Notes: generated by a model from the letters alone, not told the origin. Shown: positions 33,473 through 42,350, counted from the stretch's first letter. The stretch: 64,000 nucleotides of DNA from Noviherbaspirillum_A sp047237965 (GCF_047237965.1 NZ_JBDFLX010000001.1:2728001-2792000), one strand, 5' to 3'. Numbers and translations: made by a program.

Positions 33473-36244
33473 TCAGTGCGCCTGTTCCCAGTTCGGGCCC
33501 ACGCCCACTTCGGCCACCAGCGGCACTTTCAGTACCGCCACGCCGGCCATCAGTTCCGGCAACCGCGTTTTCACCCGCTCCAGCTCGTCCTCGCGCACTT
33601 CCAGCACCAGTTCGTCATGCACCTGCATGACCATCAGCGAGGACATCTTCTCGGCTTCCAGCCAGTCCTGCACCGCGATCATCGACAGCTTGATCAGGTC
33701 GGCCGCGGTGCCCTGCATCGGCGCATTGATCGCGGCGCGCTCGGCGCCCTGGCGGCGCGGGCCGTTGGGCGAATTGATTTCGGGCAGCCACAGGCGGCGG
33801 CCGAACACGGTTTCCACATAGCCGTCGCGCTTGGCGCGGGTGCGGGTCTCGTCCATGAAGCGCTTCACGCCGACAAAGCGCTGGAAGTACTTCTCGATAT
33901 ACATCTGCGCCGCGGCCCGATCCACGCCCAGGTTGCCGGCCAGGCCGAAGGCGCTCATGCCGTAGATCAGGCCGAAGTTGATCACCTTGGCATAGCGGCG
34001 CTGCTCGCTGCCGACCTCGGCCGGCGGCAGCGCGAAGATCTCGGCGGCGGTGGCGCGGTGAATGTCCTCGCCTTCGGCAAAGGCGCGCAGCATGGCCTCG
34101 TCTTCCGACAGATGGGCCATGATGCGCAGCTCGATCTGGGAATAGTCGGCCGACACGATCACGCTGCCGGGCGGCGCGATGAAGGCTTCGCGGATGCGCC
34201 GGCCCTCTGCCGTGCGGATCGGGATGTTCTGCAGGTTCGGTTCATTGGACGACAGCCGGCCCGTCACCGCCACGGCTTGCGCATAGTTGGTATGCACCCG
34301 GCCGGTGTCGGGATTGAGCATCCTGGGCAGCTTGTCGGTATAGGTCGACTTCAGCTTGGACAGGCTGCGGTAGTCCAGCAGCACCTTGGGCAGCGGATAG
34401 TCCTCGGCCAGCTTCTGCAGCACTTCCTCGTCGGTCGAGGGCGTGCCGGACGGCGTCTTCTTTACCACCGGCAGCTTGAGCTTGTCGAAGAAGATTTCGC
34501 CGATCTGCTTGGGCGAGTTCAGGTTGAACGGCTGGCCGGCAAGCTCATAGGCCTGGCGCTCGATCTCGAGCATGCGCCGGCCCAGTTCGGTCGATTGCGT
34601 GGCCAGCAGTTCGCAGTCGATCAGGACGCCGTTGCGCTCGACCTTCTGCAGCACGAAGGAGGTGGGCAGCTCGATCTTTTCATAGATATAGGTCAGCTGC
34701 TCGCTTTCGGCCACATGCGGCCACATCGCCTGGTGCAGCTGCAGCGTCACGTCGGCATCCTCGGCCGCATATTCGGTGGCGCGGTCGAGCGCGACCTGGT
34801 CGAAGCAGATCTGCGAGGCGCCCTTGCCGCAGACATCGGTGAAGCTGATGGTCTTGCGCTCCAGGTGGCGCAGCGCCAGGCTGTCCATGTCGTGGTTGCG
34901 ATGAGACTCGAACACATAGGACTGCAGCAGGGTGTCATGCACCACGCCGCGCAACCTGACGCCGTGGTTGGCGAAGATGTGGCTGTCGTACTTCATGTTC
35001 TGGCCCAGCTTGGGCTTGTCCGGGCTTTCCAGCCAGGCCCGCATGCGCGAGAGAACATGCTCGCGGCCGAGCTGCTGCGGCGCATCCTGGTAGCGGTGCG
35101 CCAGCGGAATGTAGGCCGCCAGGCCGGGTTCGCAGCACAGCGAGATGCCGACCATCTCGGCCCGCATCGGCTCCAGCGAGGTAGTCTCGGTGTCGAGCGA
35201 GGTCAGCGCGGCGGCGTCGATGATGGCCAGCCACTTGTCGAGCTGCTCGTCGGTCAGCACGGTTTCATACACGGTCTGGACCGGCGGCGCCGGCGCCTTC
35301 GTGCCGGTGCCCGCGGCCGCGGCGGCGGCCGACGCCGGCGCGTCGAACAGGCCGCCCTGCCCTTCGCTCGCCTGGGCGCCCAGTTCGGCGGTGAGCTCGC
35401 GCATCCAGGTCTTGAAACCGTAGCGCTTGAAGAAGTCCAGCAGCGCCACCTTGTCTTCCGGCTTTTGCGCGAGGTCGTCGGGGAAGGACACCAGTTGCTC
35501 GACCAGGTCGCAGTCGGTCTTGACCGTCACCAGCACCCGCGCCTGCGGCAGCCAGTCGAGCGCGGCGCGCAGGTTTTCGCCCACCGCGCCGCTGACCTTG
35601 GCGGCGTTTTCGATCACGCCATCCAGCGAGCCGTACTGCGCGATCCACTTGGCCGCCGTCTTCGGGCCGACCTTGGACACGCCCGGCACGTTGTCCACCG
35701 TGTCCCCCACCAGCGACAGGTAGTCGACGATGCGCTCGGGCGGCACGCCGAACTTGGCGACCACGGCGTCGCGGTCCAGGGTCTCGTTACTCATCGTGTT
35801 GATCAGCGTGACGTCTTCGTTGACCAGCTGCGCCAGGTCCTTGTCGCCGGTGGATACCACCACCTTCATGCCATGTTTCACCGCATCGACCGACAGCGTG
35901 CCGATCACATCGTCCGCCTCGATGCCTTCGATCATCAGAATGGGCCAGCCCATCGCGCGCACCGCTTCGTGGATCGGCTCGATCTGGCGCGACAGGTCTT
36001 CCGGCATCGAGGCGCGGTTGGCCTTGTACTCCGGGTAGAGATCGTCGCGGAAAGTCTTGCCTTTTGCGTCGAAAATACAGGCAATGTATGCTGCCGGGTA
36101 ATCATTGCGCAGGCGGCGCAGCATGTTGATGATGCCGTAGATGGCGCCGGTCGGCGCGCCCTGCGCATTGCGCAGGTCGGGCAAAGCGTGGAACGCGCGG
36201 TACAGATAGCTCGAGCCATCAACCAACAAAAGGGTTTTGTTCAT
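33473..36244 (-). CDS. polA: DNA polymerase I
   Basis: The product is 923 residues. It has the N-terminal 5'-3' exonuclease (LLLVDGSSYLYRAFHALPDL, ATGDKDLAQLV-type segment VVSTGDKDLAQLVNED). The 3'-5' exonuclease domain has SLDTETTSLEPMRAEMVGIS and a proofreading Asp region AEDADVTLQLHQAMW. The polymerase motifs are ADYSQIELRIMAHLSEDEAM (A), RRYAKVINFGLIYGMSAFGL (B) and MQVHDELVLEV (C). A Pro/Ala linker separates the exonuclease domains. ATG 36244 touches the ATG of the divergent LOG-family gene (CATATG), so the two promoters must overlap coding sequence. Confidence 0.98.
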   Translation of the reverse strand: MNKTLLLVDGSSYLYRAFHALPDLRNAQGAPTGAIYGIINMLRRLRNDYPAAYIACIFDAKGKTFRDDLYPEYKANRASMPEDLSRQIEPIHEAVRAMGWPILMIEGIEADDVIGTLSVDAVKHGMKVVVSTGDKDLAQLVNEDVTLINTMSNETLDRDAVVAKFGVPPERIVDYLSLVGDTVDNVPGVSKVGPKTAAKWIAQYGSLDGVIENAAKVSGAVGENLRAALDWLPQARVLVTVKTDCDLVEQLVSFPDDLAQKPEDKVALLDFFKRYGFKTWMRELTAELGAQASEGQGGLFDAPASAAAAAAGTGTKAPAPPVQTVYETVLTDEQLDKWLAIIDAAALTSLDTETTSLEPMRAEMVGISLCCEPGLAAYIPLAHRYQDAPQQLGREHVLSRMRAWLESPDKPKLGQNMKYDSHIFANHGVRLRGVVHDTLLQSYVFESHRNHDMDSLALRHLERKTISFTDVCGKGASQICFDQVALDRATEYAAEDADVTLQLHQAMWPHVAESEQLTYIYEKIELPTSFVLQKVERNGVLIDCELLATQSTELGRRMLEIERQAYELAGQPFNLNSPKQIGEIFFDKLKLPVVKKTPSGTPSTDEEVLQKLAEDYPLPKVLLDYRSLSKLKSTYTDKLPRMLNPDTGRVHTNYAQAVAVTGRLSSNEPNLQNIPIRTAEGRRIREAFIAPPGSVIVSADYSQIELRIMAHLSEDEAMLRAFAEGEDIHRATAAEIFALPPAEVGSEQRRYAKVINFGLIYGMSAFGLAGNLGVDRAAAQMYIEKYFQRFVGVKRFMDETRTRAKRDGYVETVFGRRLWLPEINSPNGPRRQGAERAAINAPMQGTAADLIKLSMIAVQDWLEAEKMSSLMVMQVHDELVLEVREDELERVKTRLPELMAGVAVLKVPLVAEVGVGPNWEQAH

Positions 36245-36982
36245 ATGAGAGCAGACAGGAAAAATGTGCCGCAGTTGCGGCAGGTGACCAACAAGGCGCG
36301 CGCAACTTCGCAGAAGGCCAGCGAGTCGTGGCAAATGTTCACGATTATGGCAGAGTTTGTCGAGTCGGCAGAACGGCTGTCCGAACTGCGCCCGGCAGTG
36401 TCCATGTTCGGCTCGGCCCGGATTGCGCCGGACGACCCAATGTATGCGGTGGCGGTCGACATCGCCCGCCGGCTGTCCGACGAAGGCTTCGCGGTGATCT
36501 CCGGCGGCGGCCCGGGCCTGATGGAAGCGGCCAACAAGGGCGCGTTCGAGGGGCTGTCGCCCTCGGTCGGCCTGAACATCCAGCTGCCGCGCGAGCAGAC
36601 GCCCAATACCTGGCAGAACATTTCCCTGTCCTTCCGCCATTTCTTTGCCCGCAAGGTGGCCTTCGTCAAGCATGCCGACGCCTACGTCGTGCTGCCAGGC
36701 GGCTTCGGCACCCTCGACGAACTGACCGAGGCGCTGGTGCTGATCCAGACCGGCAAGTCGCGCCGCATCCCCATCATCCTGGTGGGCACCAGCTTCTGGC
36801 GCGGCCTGCTCGACTGGTTCCGGGAACGCCTGGTCGCCGACGGCATGATCGCCGCGGAAGACATGAACCTGGTGCAGCTGATCGACGAGCCGGCCAATGT
36901 GGTCGAGGCGATCTTCGCGTTTTACGAGGCGCAGGAAATGCCAACGGAGGAAGAGGCGGCGTCCAGCGGCGCCCTGCTGTAG
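36245..36982 (+). CDS. LOG-family (TIGR00730) Rossmann protein, possible cytokinin riboside phosphoribohydrolase
   Basis: The product is 245 residues. It has the LOG fold: VSMFGSARIAPDDPMYAVAV, FAVISGGGPGLMEAANKGAF, and the signature PGGFGTLDELTEALVLIQTG (about 149-168) with the PGGxGTxxE catalytic motif. Related enzymes split nucleoside 5'-monophosphates at the N-glycosidic bond (LOG, YgdH/PpnN). The N-terminal 40 residues, with a coiled look, are usual for the Burkholderiales form. The start at 36245 is the first ATG and is immediately adjacent to polA's ATG; GTG 36266 preceded by AGGAAAAAT is an alternative. Substrate uncertain. Confidence 0.9.
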   Translation: MRADRKNVPQLRQVTNKARATSQKASESWQMFTIMAEFVESAERLSELRPAVSMFGSARIAPDDPMYAVAVDIARRLSDEGFAVISGGGPGLMEAANKGAFEGLSPSVGLNIQLPREQTPNTWQNISLSFRHFFARKVAFVKHADAYVVLPGGFGTLDELTEALVLIQTGKSRRIPIILVGTSFWRGLLDWFRERLVADGMIAAEDMNLVQLIDEPANVVEAIFAFYEAQEMPTEEEAASSGALL

Positions 36983-37108
36983 CGTCAAAAGCGGCGCCGG
37001 GGAGCACGACGGGTTTGCTACAATGCGGCCTACCGCGCGAAGCCACATGCCCAGGCCCTTCCAGGCCGCCGCCCGCTGGCAGCGCAACCAACCTGACCAG
37101 CCATTTCC

Positions 37109-37519
37109 ATGCGCACCCCTATCCTGCTGACAGCTCTTCCCCTGGTTTTTGCCGCCGCGATCCCGGCCCATGCCCAACAGCCGCGCGAGCGCGCCGACGC
37201 ACCGCCGCCGCCGCGCCTGGAGCGGCTGGAAGAAGGCGAGGCGCCGGCCGTCACTATTCCCGGCGGCGGTCCGGCCGAGAAGTCGATCACCGAGAAGCGC
37301 GAGCAGGGTCGTGTGACGGAAGTCGAGGTGCGCACCGGCCGCAGCACCTACGTGGTCAAGCCGATCAATCCGGCCGGCAGCGCGCTGCCGGGCGACGCCC
37401 AGACCAGCACCAACCGGGCGCCGCAATTCAAGGTCAAGGAATTCGACCTGCAGCGTCCCGAGGACCTGAAGCCGCAGGCACAGCCGGCAGCCGCGCCGGT
37501 CGCAACGCCGGCGAAGTAA
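37109..37519 (+). CDS. DUF2782-type periplasmic protein
   Basis: The product is 136 residues with a Sec signal peptide (MRTPILLTALPLVFAAAIPA, cleavage near AHAQ). The mature part is Pro/Glu/Arg rich with the conserved core ITEKREQGRVTEVEVRTGRS, then TYVVKPINPAG. This arrangement beside polA and thrB is typical of beta- and gammaproteobacteria (DUF2782). The function is unknown. It is followed 73 bp later by thrB on the same strand. Confidence 0.85.
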   Translation: MRTPILLTALPLVFAAAIPAHAQQPRERADAPPPPRLERLEEGEAPAVTIPGGGPAEKSITEKREQGRVTEVEVRTGRSTYVVKPINPAGSALPGDAQTSTNRAPQFKVKEFDLQRPEDLKPQAQPAAAPVATPAK

Positions 37520-37592
37520 TCCGCCGGACAGGTCCAGCCCATCCCGCTCGCGCCGCCGCGGGCTTTTCACGCAACTCCTACCCTACTTACCC

Positions 37593-38549
37593 ATGGCTGT
37601 TTTCACCCCGGTTACCCTAGACGAGATCGCCCCCTGGGCAGCCCAGTACGACATCGGCCAGGTGCGTGCGTTGAAAGGCATTTCCTCCGGCATCGAGAAC
37701 AGCAATTTCTTCCTCAGCGCCGAGCGCGGCGAGTATGTGCTGACGATCTTTGAAAAGCTGACCTTCGAGCAGCTGCCCTTCTATCTGAAGCTGATGCGCC
37801 ATATCGCCGAGCGCGGCGTGCTGGCGCCGCTGCCGCTGGCCAACCGCGACGGCGAGCTGATGGGCACGCTGCACGGCAAGCCGGCTTCCATCGTCACCCG
37901 GCTGGAAGGCGCCTGCCAGATGGCGCCGCATCCGGTGCATTGCGCCGAAGTGGGCGCGATGCTGGCGAAGATGCACCTGGCCGCCGCCGACTTCGACATC
38001 CGCCAGCCCAACCTGCGCGGCCTGGACTGGTGGAACGAGACCACGCCCGTCGTGCTGCCCTACCTGCCCGATGGCGGCCAGCACCTGCTGCGCGCCGAGA
38101 TGCATTTCCAGGAAACCTTCGCCAGCACGGAAGCCGCGCACCGCCTGCCGCGCGGCCCCATCCATGCCGACCTGTTCCGCAACAACGTGATGTTCGACGG
38201 CGAGCGCCTGACCGGCTTCTTCGACTTCTACTTCGCCGGCGTCGACACCTGGCTGTTCGATGTCGCCGTCACCGTCAACGACTGGTGCATAGACGAGACC
38301 AGCGGCGCGCTCGACCCGGCCCGGGTGCGCGCGCTGCTGGCGGCCTACCATGCAGTGCGGCCCTTCACCGACGACGAGAAGGATGCCTGGCGGCCGATGC
38401 TGCGCGCCGGCGCGCTGCGTTTCTGGCTGTCGCGCCTGTACGACTTCCACCTGCCGCGCGAGGCGGAGATGCTTACGCCGCACGACCCCGGCCACTTCGA
38501 GCGCATCCTGCGCGAACGCATCAACCAGCCGGTGCCGCCGCTCTTCTGA
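37593..38549 (+). CDS. thrB: Homoserine kinase, choline-kinase-like type
   Basis: The product is 318 residues of the aminoglycoside phosphotransferase-like ThrB found in beta- and gammaproteobacteria, not the GHMP kinase. It begins MAVFTPVTLDEIAPWAAQYD, has ISSGIENSNFFLSAERGEYV, LTIFEK, the catalytic Brenner-type loop PRGPIHADLFRNNVMFDGER and the metal Asp in LTGFFDFYFAGVDTWLFDVA. It phosphorylates homoserine for threonine synthesis. Its stop overlaps the ATG of the membrane protein gene (TGATG). Confidence 0.95.
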   Translation: MAVFTPVTLDEIAPWAAQYDIGQVRALKGISSGIENSNFFLSAERGEYVLTIFEKLTFEQLPFYLKLMRHIAERGVLAPLPLANRDGELMGTLHGKPASIVTRLEGACQMAPHPVHCAEVGAMLAKMHLAAADFDIRQPNLRGLDWWNETTPVVLPYLPDGGQHLLRAEMHFQETFASTEAAHRLPRGPIHADLFRNNVMFDGERLTGFFDFYFAGVDTWLFDVAVTVNDWCIDETSGALDPARVRALLAAYHAVRPFTDDEKDAWRPMLRAGALRFWLSRLYDFHLPREAEMLTPHDPGHFERILRERINQPVPPLF

Positions 38550-39316
38550 TGGAAAAATTGCCGGCAGCCACGGGGTGGCAATGGATCAAGCAGGGCTTCG
38601 CGCTGTTTCGCAAGCAGCCGGCGGAGATGTCCACCCTGTTCCTGAGCTACATGTTCCTGATGATGATCCTGCCCATCATCCCGGTGGTGGGCCAGATATT
38701 GCCGCTGCTGCTGATACCCGTGTTTTCCATGGCCTTCATGCAGGCCTGCGTGAAGATCGAGAAGGGCGAGCGGGTCTATCCCAACCTGCTCCTGACGGGC
38801 TTCCGGTCCGCGGGATTGTCGCGCCTGCTCTGGCTCGGCCTGCTGTACGTCTGCGCCGCCGCGCTGGCCATAGGCGCCTCCACCCTGGTCGATGGCGGCG
38901 TGTTCTGGAAGGTGATGGCCGGCAGCGCCAGGGTCGACGTGGAAACCATGCGGCATTCCAACATCCGCCTCGCCATGCTGGTGTCGGGCCTGCTCTATGT
39001 GCCGGCCGCGATGGCGTTCTGGTATGCCGCCCCGCTGATCGCGTGGCAGGACATGGGCATCGTCAAGGCGCTGTTCTACAGCTTCCACGCGGTGCGCCGC
39101 GCCGGCCGCGCCTTCCTGCTGTATGGCCTGGGCTGGGGCCTGCTGGGCGTGCTGTTCCCGCTGTTGCTCAGCACCGTGCTGGGCTGGATCACCGGCTCGC
39201 CGACGCTGATGGTGGTAGTGCTGCTGCCGCTGTCCATGGTGCTGACGGTGGTGATGTACTGCTCCTTCTATCCCAGCTACACCACGGTGTTCGGCCGGCC
39301 TGCCGACGCGGCCTAG
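38549..39316 (+). CDS. BPSS1780-type membrane protein
   Basis: The product is 255 residues with six hydrophobic helices: STLFLSYMFLMMILPIIPVV, ILPLLLIPVFSMAFMQACV, LLWLGLLYVCAAALAIGAST, LAMLVSGLLYVPAAMAFWYA, LLYGLGWGLLGVLFPLLLST and LMVVVLLPLSMVLTVVMYCS. The N-terminal WQWIKQGFALFRKQP and central APLIAWQDMGIVKALFYSF segments match the BPSS1780/DUF2189-like family. The role is unknown. It is coupled to thrB by a one-base stop/start overlap. Confidence 0.85.
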   Translation: MEKLPAATGWQWIKQGFALFRKQPAEMSTLFLSYMFLMMILPIIPVVGQILPLLLIPVFSMAFMQACVKIEKGERVYPNLLLTGFRSAGLSRLLWLGLLYVCAAALAIGASTLVDGGVFWKVMAGSARVDVETMRHSNIRLAMLVSGLLYVPAAMAFWYAAPLIAWQDMGIVKALFYSFHAVRRAGRAFLLYGLGWGLLGVLFPLLLSTVLGWITGSPTLMVVVLLPLSMVLTVVMYCSFYPSYTTVFGRPADAA

Positions 39317-39430
39317 TCAACAGTTACGCAATGTGCGACATCGCACCGATGAGACGGCGGCCAGCGGTTACTCTGAGCTTTGACTTTTCCCGGTACGGGA
39401 AAACCATTCATCAAAGAAAAGGAGTACGAC

Positions 39431-39952
39431 GTGGGACTTTTATCGTTCGTCAAGGAAGCAGGCCAGAAATTGTTCAATCTCGGCGGCAACGACGCCAAGG
39501 CAGCCACCCCGGCCGCCGCGCCTTCACCGGCTGCGCCTCCGACCCAGGCTGAAGTCGCCGCCCTGAACGATACGGCGGCTAATGCCATCCTCACCTACAT
39601 CAAGACCCAGAACCTGCCGGTGGACAACCTGCAGGTGAAGTTCGACGGCGCCAGCGCCACGGCGACCGTGAGCGGCCAGGCCAAGGACCAGGCGACCAAG
39701 GAAAAAGTGGTGCTCTGCTGCGGCAACATCCACTCCGTCGAACATGTTGATGACCAGATGACGGTGGCGGCGTCGGCGCCGGAAGCCAAGTATTACACCG
39801 TGGTCAGCGGCGACACGCTGTCGAAGATTTCCAAGCAGATGTATGGCGACGCCAACAAGTACAACGCGATCTTCGAGGCCAACAAGCCGATGCTGACCAG
39901 CCCGGACAAGATCTATCCTGGCCAGATGCTGCGCATTCCGCCGCAGGCCTGA
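39431..39952 (+). CDS. kbp: Kbp-like BON-LysM protein
   Basis: The product is 173 residues and starts with GTG 39431 behind AAGGAG (6-base spacer). It aligns with the E. coli potassium-binding protein Kbp (YgaU). The N-terminus MGLLSFVKEAGQKLFNL is followed by an Ala/Pro linker, a BON domain (about 45-110) and a LysM domain (YYTVVSGDTLSKISKQMYGD to IYPGQMLRIPPQ). Kbp is a cytoplasmic K+ sensor; LysM here probably does not face peptidoglycan because there is no signal peptide. Odd is a CysCys pair in the BON core (VVLCCGNIHS) where E. coli has AlaVal. Confidence 0.92.
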   Translation: MGLLSFVKEAGQKLFNLGGNDAKAATPAAAPSPAAPPTQAEVAALNDTAANAILTYIKTQNLPVDNLQVKFDGASATATVSGQAKDQATKEKVVLCCGNIHSVEHVDDQMTVAASAPEAKYYTVVSGDTLSKISKQMYGDANKYNAIFEANKPMLTSPDKIYPGQMLRIPPQA

Positions 39953-39967
39953 GAGCGGGAATGAACA

Positions 39968-40010
39968 ACGGGGCGCAATGCGAATAAACGCATTGCGCCC
40001 CGTTTCGTTT
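39968..40010. terminator. Strong bidirectional terminator between kbp and rfaE2
   Basis: A perfect 15-bp stem, ACGGGGCGCAATGCG (39968-39982) with CGCATTGCGCCCCGT (39989-40003), has loop AATAAA and is followed by TTCGTTT on the plus strand. It serves kbp and probably also rfaE2, which ends 23 bp further on the other strand. Confidence 0.93.
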
Positions 40011-40032
40011 CAGCTGTTCCGTCACCGTCGGC

Positions 40033-40536
40033 TCAGCCGCGCCTGACCTTTTCCAGCAGCTTGGTGGTGGAGCGGTCATGGCGGAATTCGATCGCCACTG
40101 CCTGGCCGCCGTAGGCCAGCACCGCCTGGCCTTCCGGAATCGCGGCCATGTCGTAGTCGCCGCCCTTCACATAGATGTCGGGATGCGCCAGCAGCACCGT
40201 CTCCAGCGCCGTGTCGTCGTCGAAGGGCACGGCCAGGCTGACCGATTCCAGCGCCGCCAGCAAGGCCATCCGGTCTTCACACTGGTTGAGCGGCCGGTCG
40301 TCGCCCTTGCCCAGGCGCCTGACCGACGCATCGGTATTGACCGCCACCACCAGCGAGGCGCCCAGGCTCCTGGCCTGGGCCAGGTAGGTCACGTGGCCGC
40401 GATGCAGGATATCGAACACGCCATTGGTCAGGACCACCGGCTTGGGCAGTTGCGCCACCCGCGCCGCCAGTTCCGCCCGGGAGCAGAGCTTGCGCTCGAA
40501 ATCGGGCGTGGCGGCAGGCAGCGGCGGCACCGGCAT
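40033..40536 (-). CDS. rfaE2: D-glycero-beta-D-manno-heptose 1-phosphate adenylyltransferase
   Basis: The product is 167 residues, equal to the C-terminal domain of E. coli HldE. It has the nucleotidyltransferase motif VVLTNGVFDILHRGHVTYLA, RSLGASLVVAVNTDASVRRL, KGDDRPLNQCEDRMALLAAL and VKGGDY. It makes ADP-heptose for the lipopolysaccharide core. It is a separate gene here, as is usual in Burkholderiales, where the kinase domain is encoded elsewhere. ATG 40536 overlaps the stop of the ferritin-like gene by one base (ATGA in reading direction). Confidence 0.95.
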   Translation of the reverse strand: MPVPPLPAATPDFERKLCSRAELAARVAQLPKPVVLTNGVFDILHRGHVTYLAQARSLGASLVVAVNTDASVRRLGKGDDRPLNQCEDRMALLAALESVSLAVPFDDDTALETVLLAHPDIYVKGGDYDMAAIPEGQAVLAYGGQAVAIEFRHDRSTTKLLEKVRRG

Positions 40537-41393
40537 CAGGCGTCCTGCGGCACTGCTTCGGCAGCCAGGCGGCCGGCGACTTCCTTGCGGTAGCGGTTCA
40601 GTTCCTGGACGGTGGCGAACGGCCGGTCGAACAGCAGCGCCATGTTGTGCAGGATGCGGTCGACCACCTTCTTTTCCCATTCGGCGTCGAAGCGGATCTG
40701 GTTATCCAGCCAGGCTTCCAGCCATTCCGGGTCCGGCAGGCGGCTTTGCACGGTGTCGTTCGGAAACAGTGCCTGGTTCACATGCAGGTTGGTCGGGTGC
40801 AGCGGCTTTTCGGTGCGGCGGGCCGACGCCATCAGCACGCCGATCTTGGCAAAGGCGGCGCGCGCCACATCGCCGTGTTCAACCAGCGCCTTCTTCATGT
40901 AGCGCAGGTAGGCGCCACCATGGCGCGCCTCGTCCTGGCTGATGATCTTGTAGATGTTCTTGATGACGGGCTCGCTATGCCATTCGGAGGCGCAGCGATA
41001 CCAGTGGTTGAGGCGGATTTCGCCGCAGAAGTGCATCATCAGGGTTTCCAGCGGCGGCGCCGGGTCGAACTCGAACCGCACGTTGTGCAGCTCTTCCTCG
41101 GTCGGCACCAGTTCCGGGCGGAAACGGCGCAAATATTCCATCAGCACCAGCGAATGCTTCTGCTCTTCGAAAAACCAGACGGACATGAAGGCGCAGAAGT
41201 CGCTGTCACCGCGGTTGTCACGCAAAAACATTTCAGTTGCCGGCAGCGCGGACCATTCGGTGATCGCATTCATCTTGATGGTCTGCGCCTGCTCGTCAGT
41301 CAGCTTGCTGCCATCGAATTGATCCCACGGAATGTCGCGATCCATGCTCCAGCGCACCTGCTCGAGCGATTTAAACAGTTCTGGGTACAACAT
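40536..41393 (-). CDS. Ferritin-like diiron protein
   Basis: The product is 285 residues, all-helical, with the diiron ligand pattern of ferritin-like and fatty-acid-desaturase-like enzymes: EWSALPATEMFLRDN, FFEEQKHSLVLMEYL (ExxH), MMHFCGEIRLNHWYRC and SQDEARHGGAYLRYM (ExxH). Such proteins bind two irons and oxidise substrates with O2; this one is of unknown substrate. ATG 41393 has only a weak site. It is translationally coupled to rfaE2 downstream, although no functional link is obvious. Confidence 0.85.
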   Translation of the reverse strand: MLYPELFKSLEQVRWSMDRDIPWDQFDGSKLTDEQAQTIKMNAITEWSALPATEMFLRDNRGDSDFCAFMSVWFFEEQKHSLVLMEYLRRFRPELVPTEEELHNVRFEFDPAPPLETLMMHFCGEIRLNHWYRCASEWHSEPVIKNIYKIISQDEARHGGAYLRYMKKALVEHGDVARAAFAKIGVLMASARRTEKPLHPTNLHVNQALFPNDTVQSRLPDPEWLEAWLDNQIRFDAEWEKKVVDRILHNMALLFDRPFATVQELNRYRKEVAGRLAAEAVPQDA

Positions 41394-41743
41394 GAGAAGC
41401 TTTCGTTGGATGAATTAAGCCTTTGATTTTACCAATAAACGATCATTTGACGCACCCTGCCGGCACGATTCGTAGCTTTTACTCAACCAGCTTTGATAGT
41501 GTGTCAAGAATTGTTTCTTGGAGTGAAGCAGAATTAAGTCCTCCGTGACCAAAGCACGGTTTCTCCGTAAGGTGTAATACCCCGCACGGGCATTACACTG
41601 ATGGCCGATCAAGGATACATGCCGGCTACGCGACCCCGGTCTGCAACCACGGTGCAATGCCCTTTGGGTATTGCACCCCACCGGACATACGCCGCAAGAT
41701 TTCGGCTACCGGTTTATCATGGCCTTTTCGTCGGGAGGCTTCC
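41394..41743. other. 350-bp gap between divergent genes with two hairpins
   Basis: No supported gene. The gap contains promoters for the ferritin-like and glutathione peroxidase genes and two related hairpins at 41572-41598 and 41652-41678, described separately. Confidence 0.5.
41572..41678. repeat. Pair of related GTGYAAT…ATTRCAC hairpins
   Basis: Hairpin 1 (41572-41598) has arms GTGTAAT and ATTACAC plus an inner CCC/GGG stem. Hairpin 2 (41652-41678) has GGTGCAAT and ATTGCACC plus CCC-TTT-GGG. Both share the pattern GTGYAAT-n-CCC-loop-GGG-n-ATTRCAC, so they are copies of one palindromic unit, probably a repetitive extragenic palindrome or a regulator binding site. Confidence 0.8.
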
Positions 41744-42307
41744 ATGGGTTTGCATCGCCTGTTTCTGTGCGCCGGCATCGCGCTTGCCAGCGGCCCTGCA
41801 TGGGCGCAGACGCCGCCGGCGCCGTCCTGTCCGGCGCTGCTGGACCACCAGTTCAAGCGGCTGCAGGACGATGCGCCGCAGAATCTCTGTCAATACGCCG
41901 GGAAGGTGGCGCTGGTGGTCAACACCGCCAGCTATTGCGGCTACACCAGCCAGTACGAAGGCCTGGAAGCGCTGTACGCCAAATACCGCGGGCGCGGCCT
42001 GGTGGTGCTGGGATTTCCATCGAATGACTTCGGCGGCCAGGAGCCGGGCAACAGCAAGCAGATCGCCGACTTCTGCTACAACACCTATGGCGTGAAGTTT
42101 CCGATGTTCGCCAAGTCCGGGGTGACCGGCAAACAAGCCAATCCGCTGCATGCGCAGCTCGCGGCGGCCACCGGCCAGATGCCGGCGTGGAACTTCCACA
42201 AGTACCTGGTGGGACGGGACGGCAAGGTGATCGCCAGCTACCCGAGCCAGGTCACGCCGCAGGACGGCCGGCTGAAAGCCGCGATCGAAAAGGCGCTGGG
42301 CTCCTGA
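41744..42307 (+). CDS. Periplasmic glutathione peroxidase-like thiol peroxidase
   Basis: The product is 187 residues. ATG 41744 follows GGGAGG; a Sec signal peptide (MGLHRLFLCAGIALASGPAW, cleavage near AWAQ) sends it to the periplasm. Catalytic positions are Cys65 in NTASYCGYTSQYEGLE, the Gln in GFPSNDFGGQEPG and Trp/Asn in MPAWNFHKYLVG. It is a Cys-type, not selenocysteine, enzyme; such bacterial forms usually use thioredoxin-like reductants rather than glutathione. It is monocistronic and convergent with pstS. Confidence 0.92.
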   Translation: MGLHRLFLCAGIALASGPAWAQTPPAPSCPALLDHQFKRLQDDAPQNLCQYAGKVALVVNTASYCGYTSQYEGLEALYAKYRGRGLVVLGFPSNDFGGQEPGNSKQIADFCYNTYGVKFPMFAKSGVTGKQANPLHAQLAAATGQMPAWNFHKYLVGRDGKVIASYPSQVTPQDGRLKAAIEKALGS

Positions 42308-42350
42308 CCCGCTTTTCGAGCCGGGAGCTCAGCGCCATGGACGGGGCGAC

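Noticed and set aside
33476..36241. Very long plus-strand open frame antisense to polA, continuous with the LOG-family gene
   Set aside because: High-GC third-position effect on the strand opposite polA; its translation is His/Gly/Arg/Gln rich with no domain. Only the part from 36245 is a real gene.
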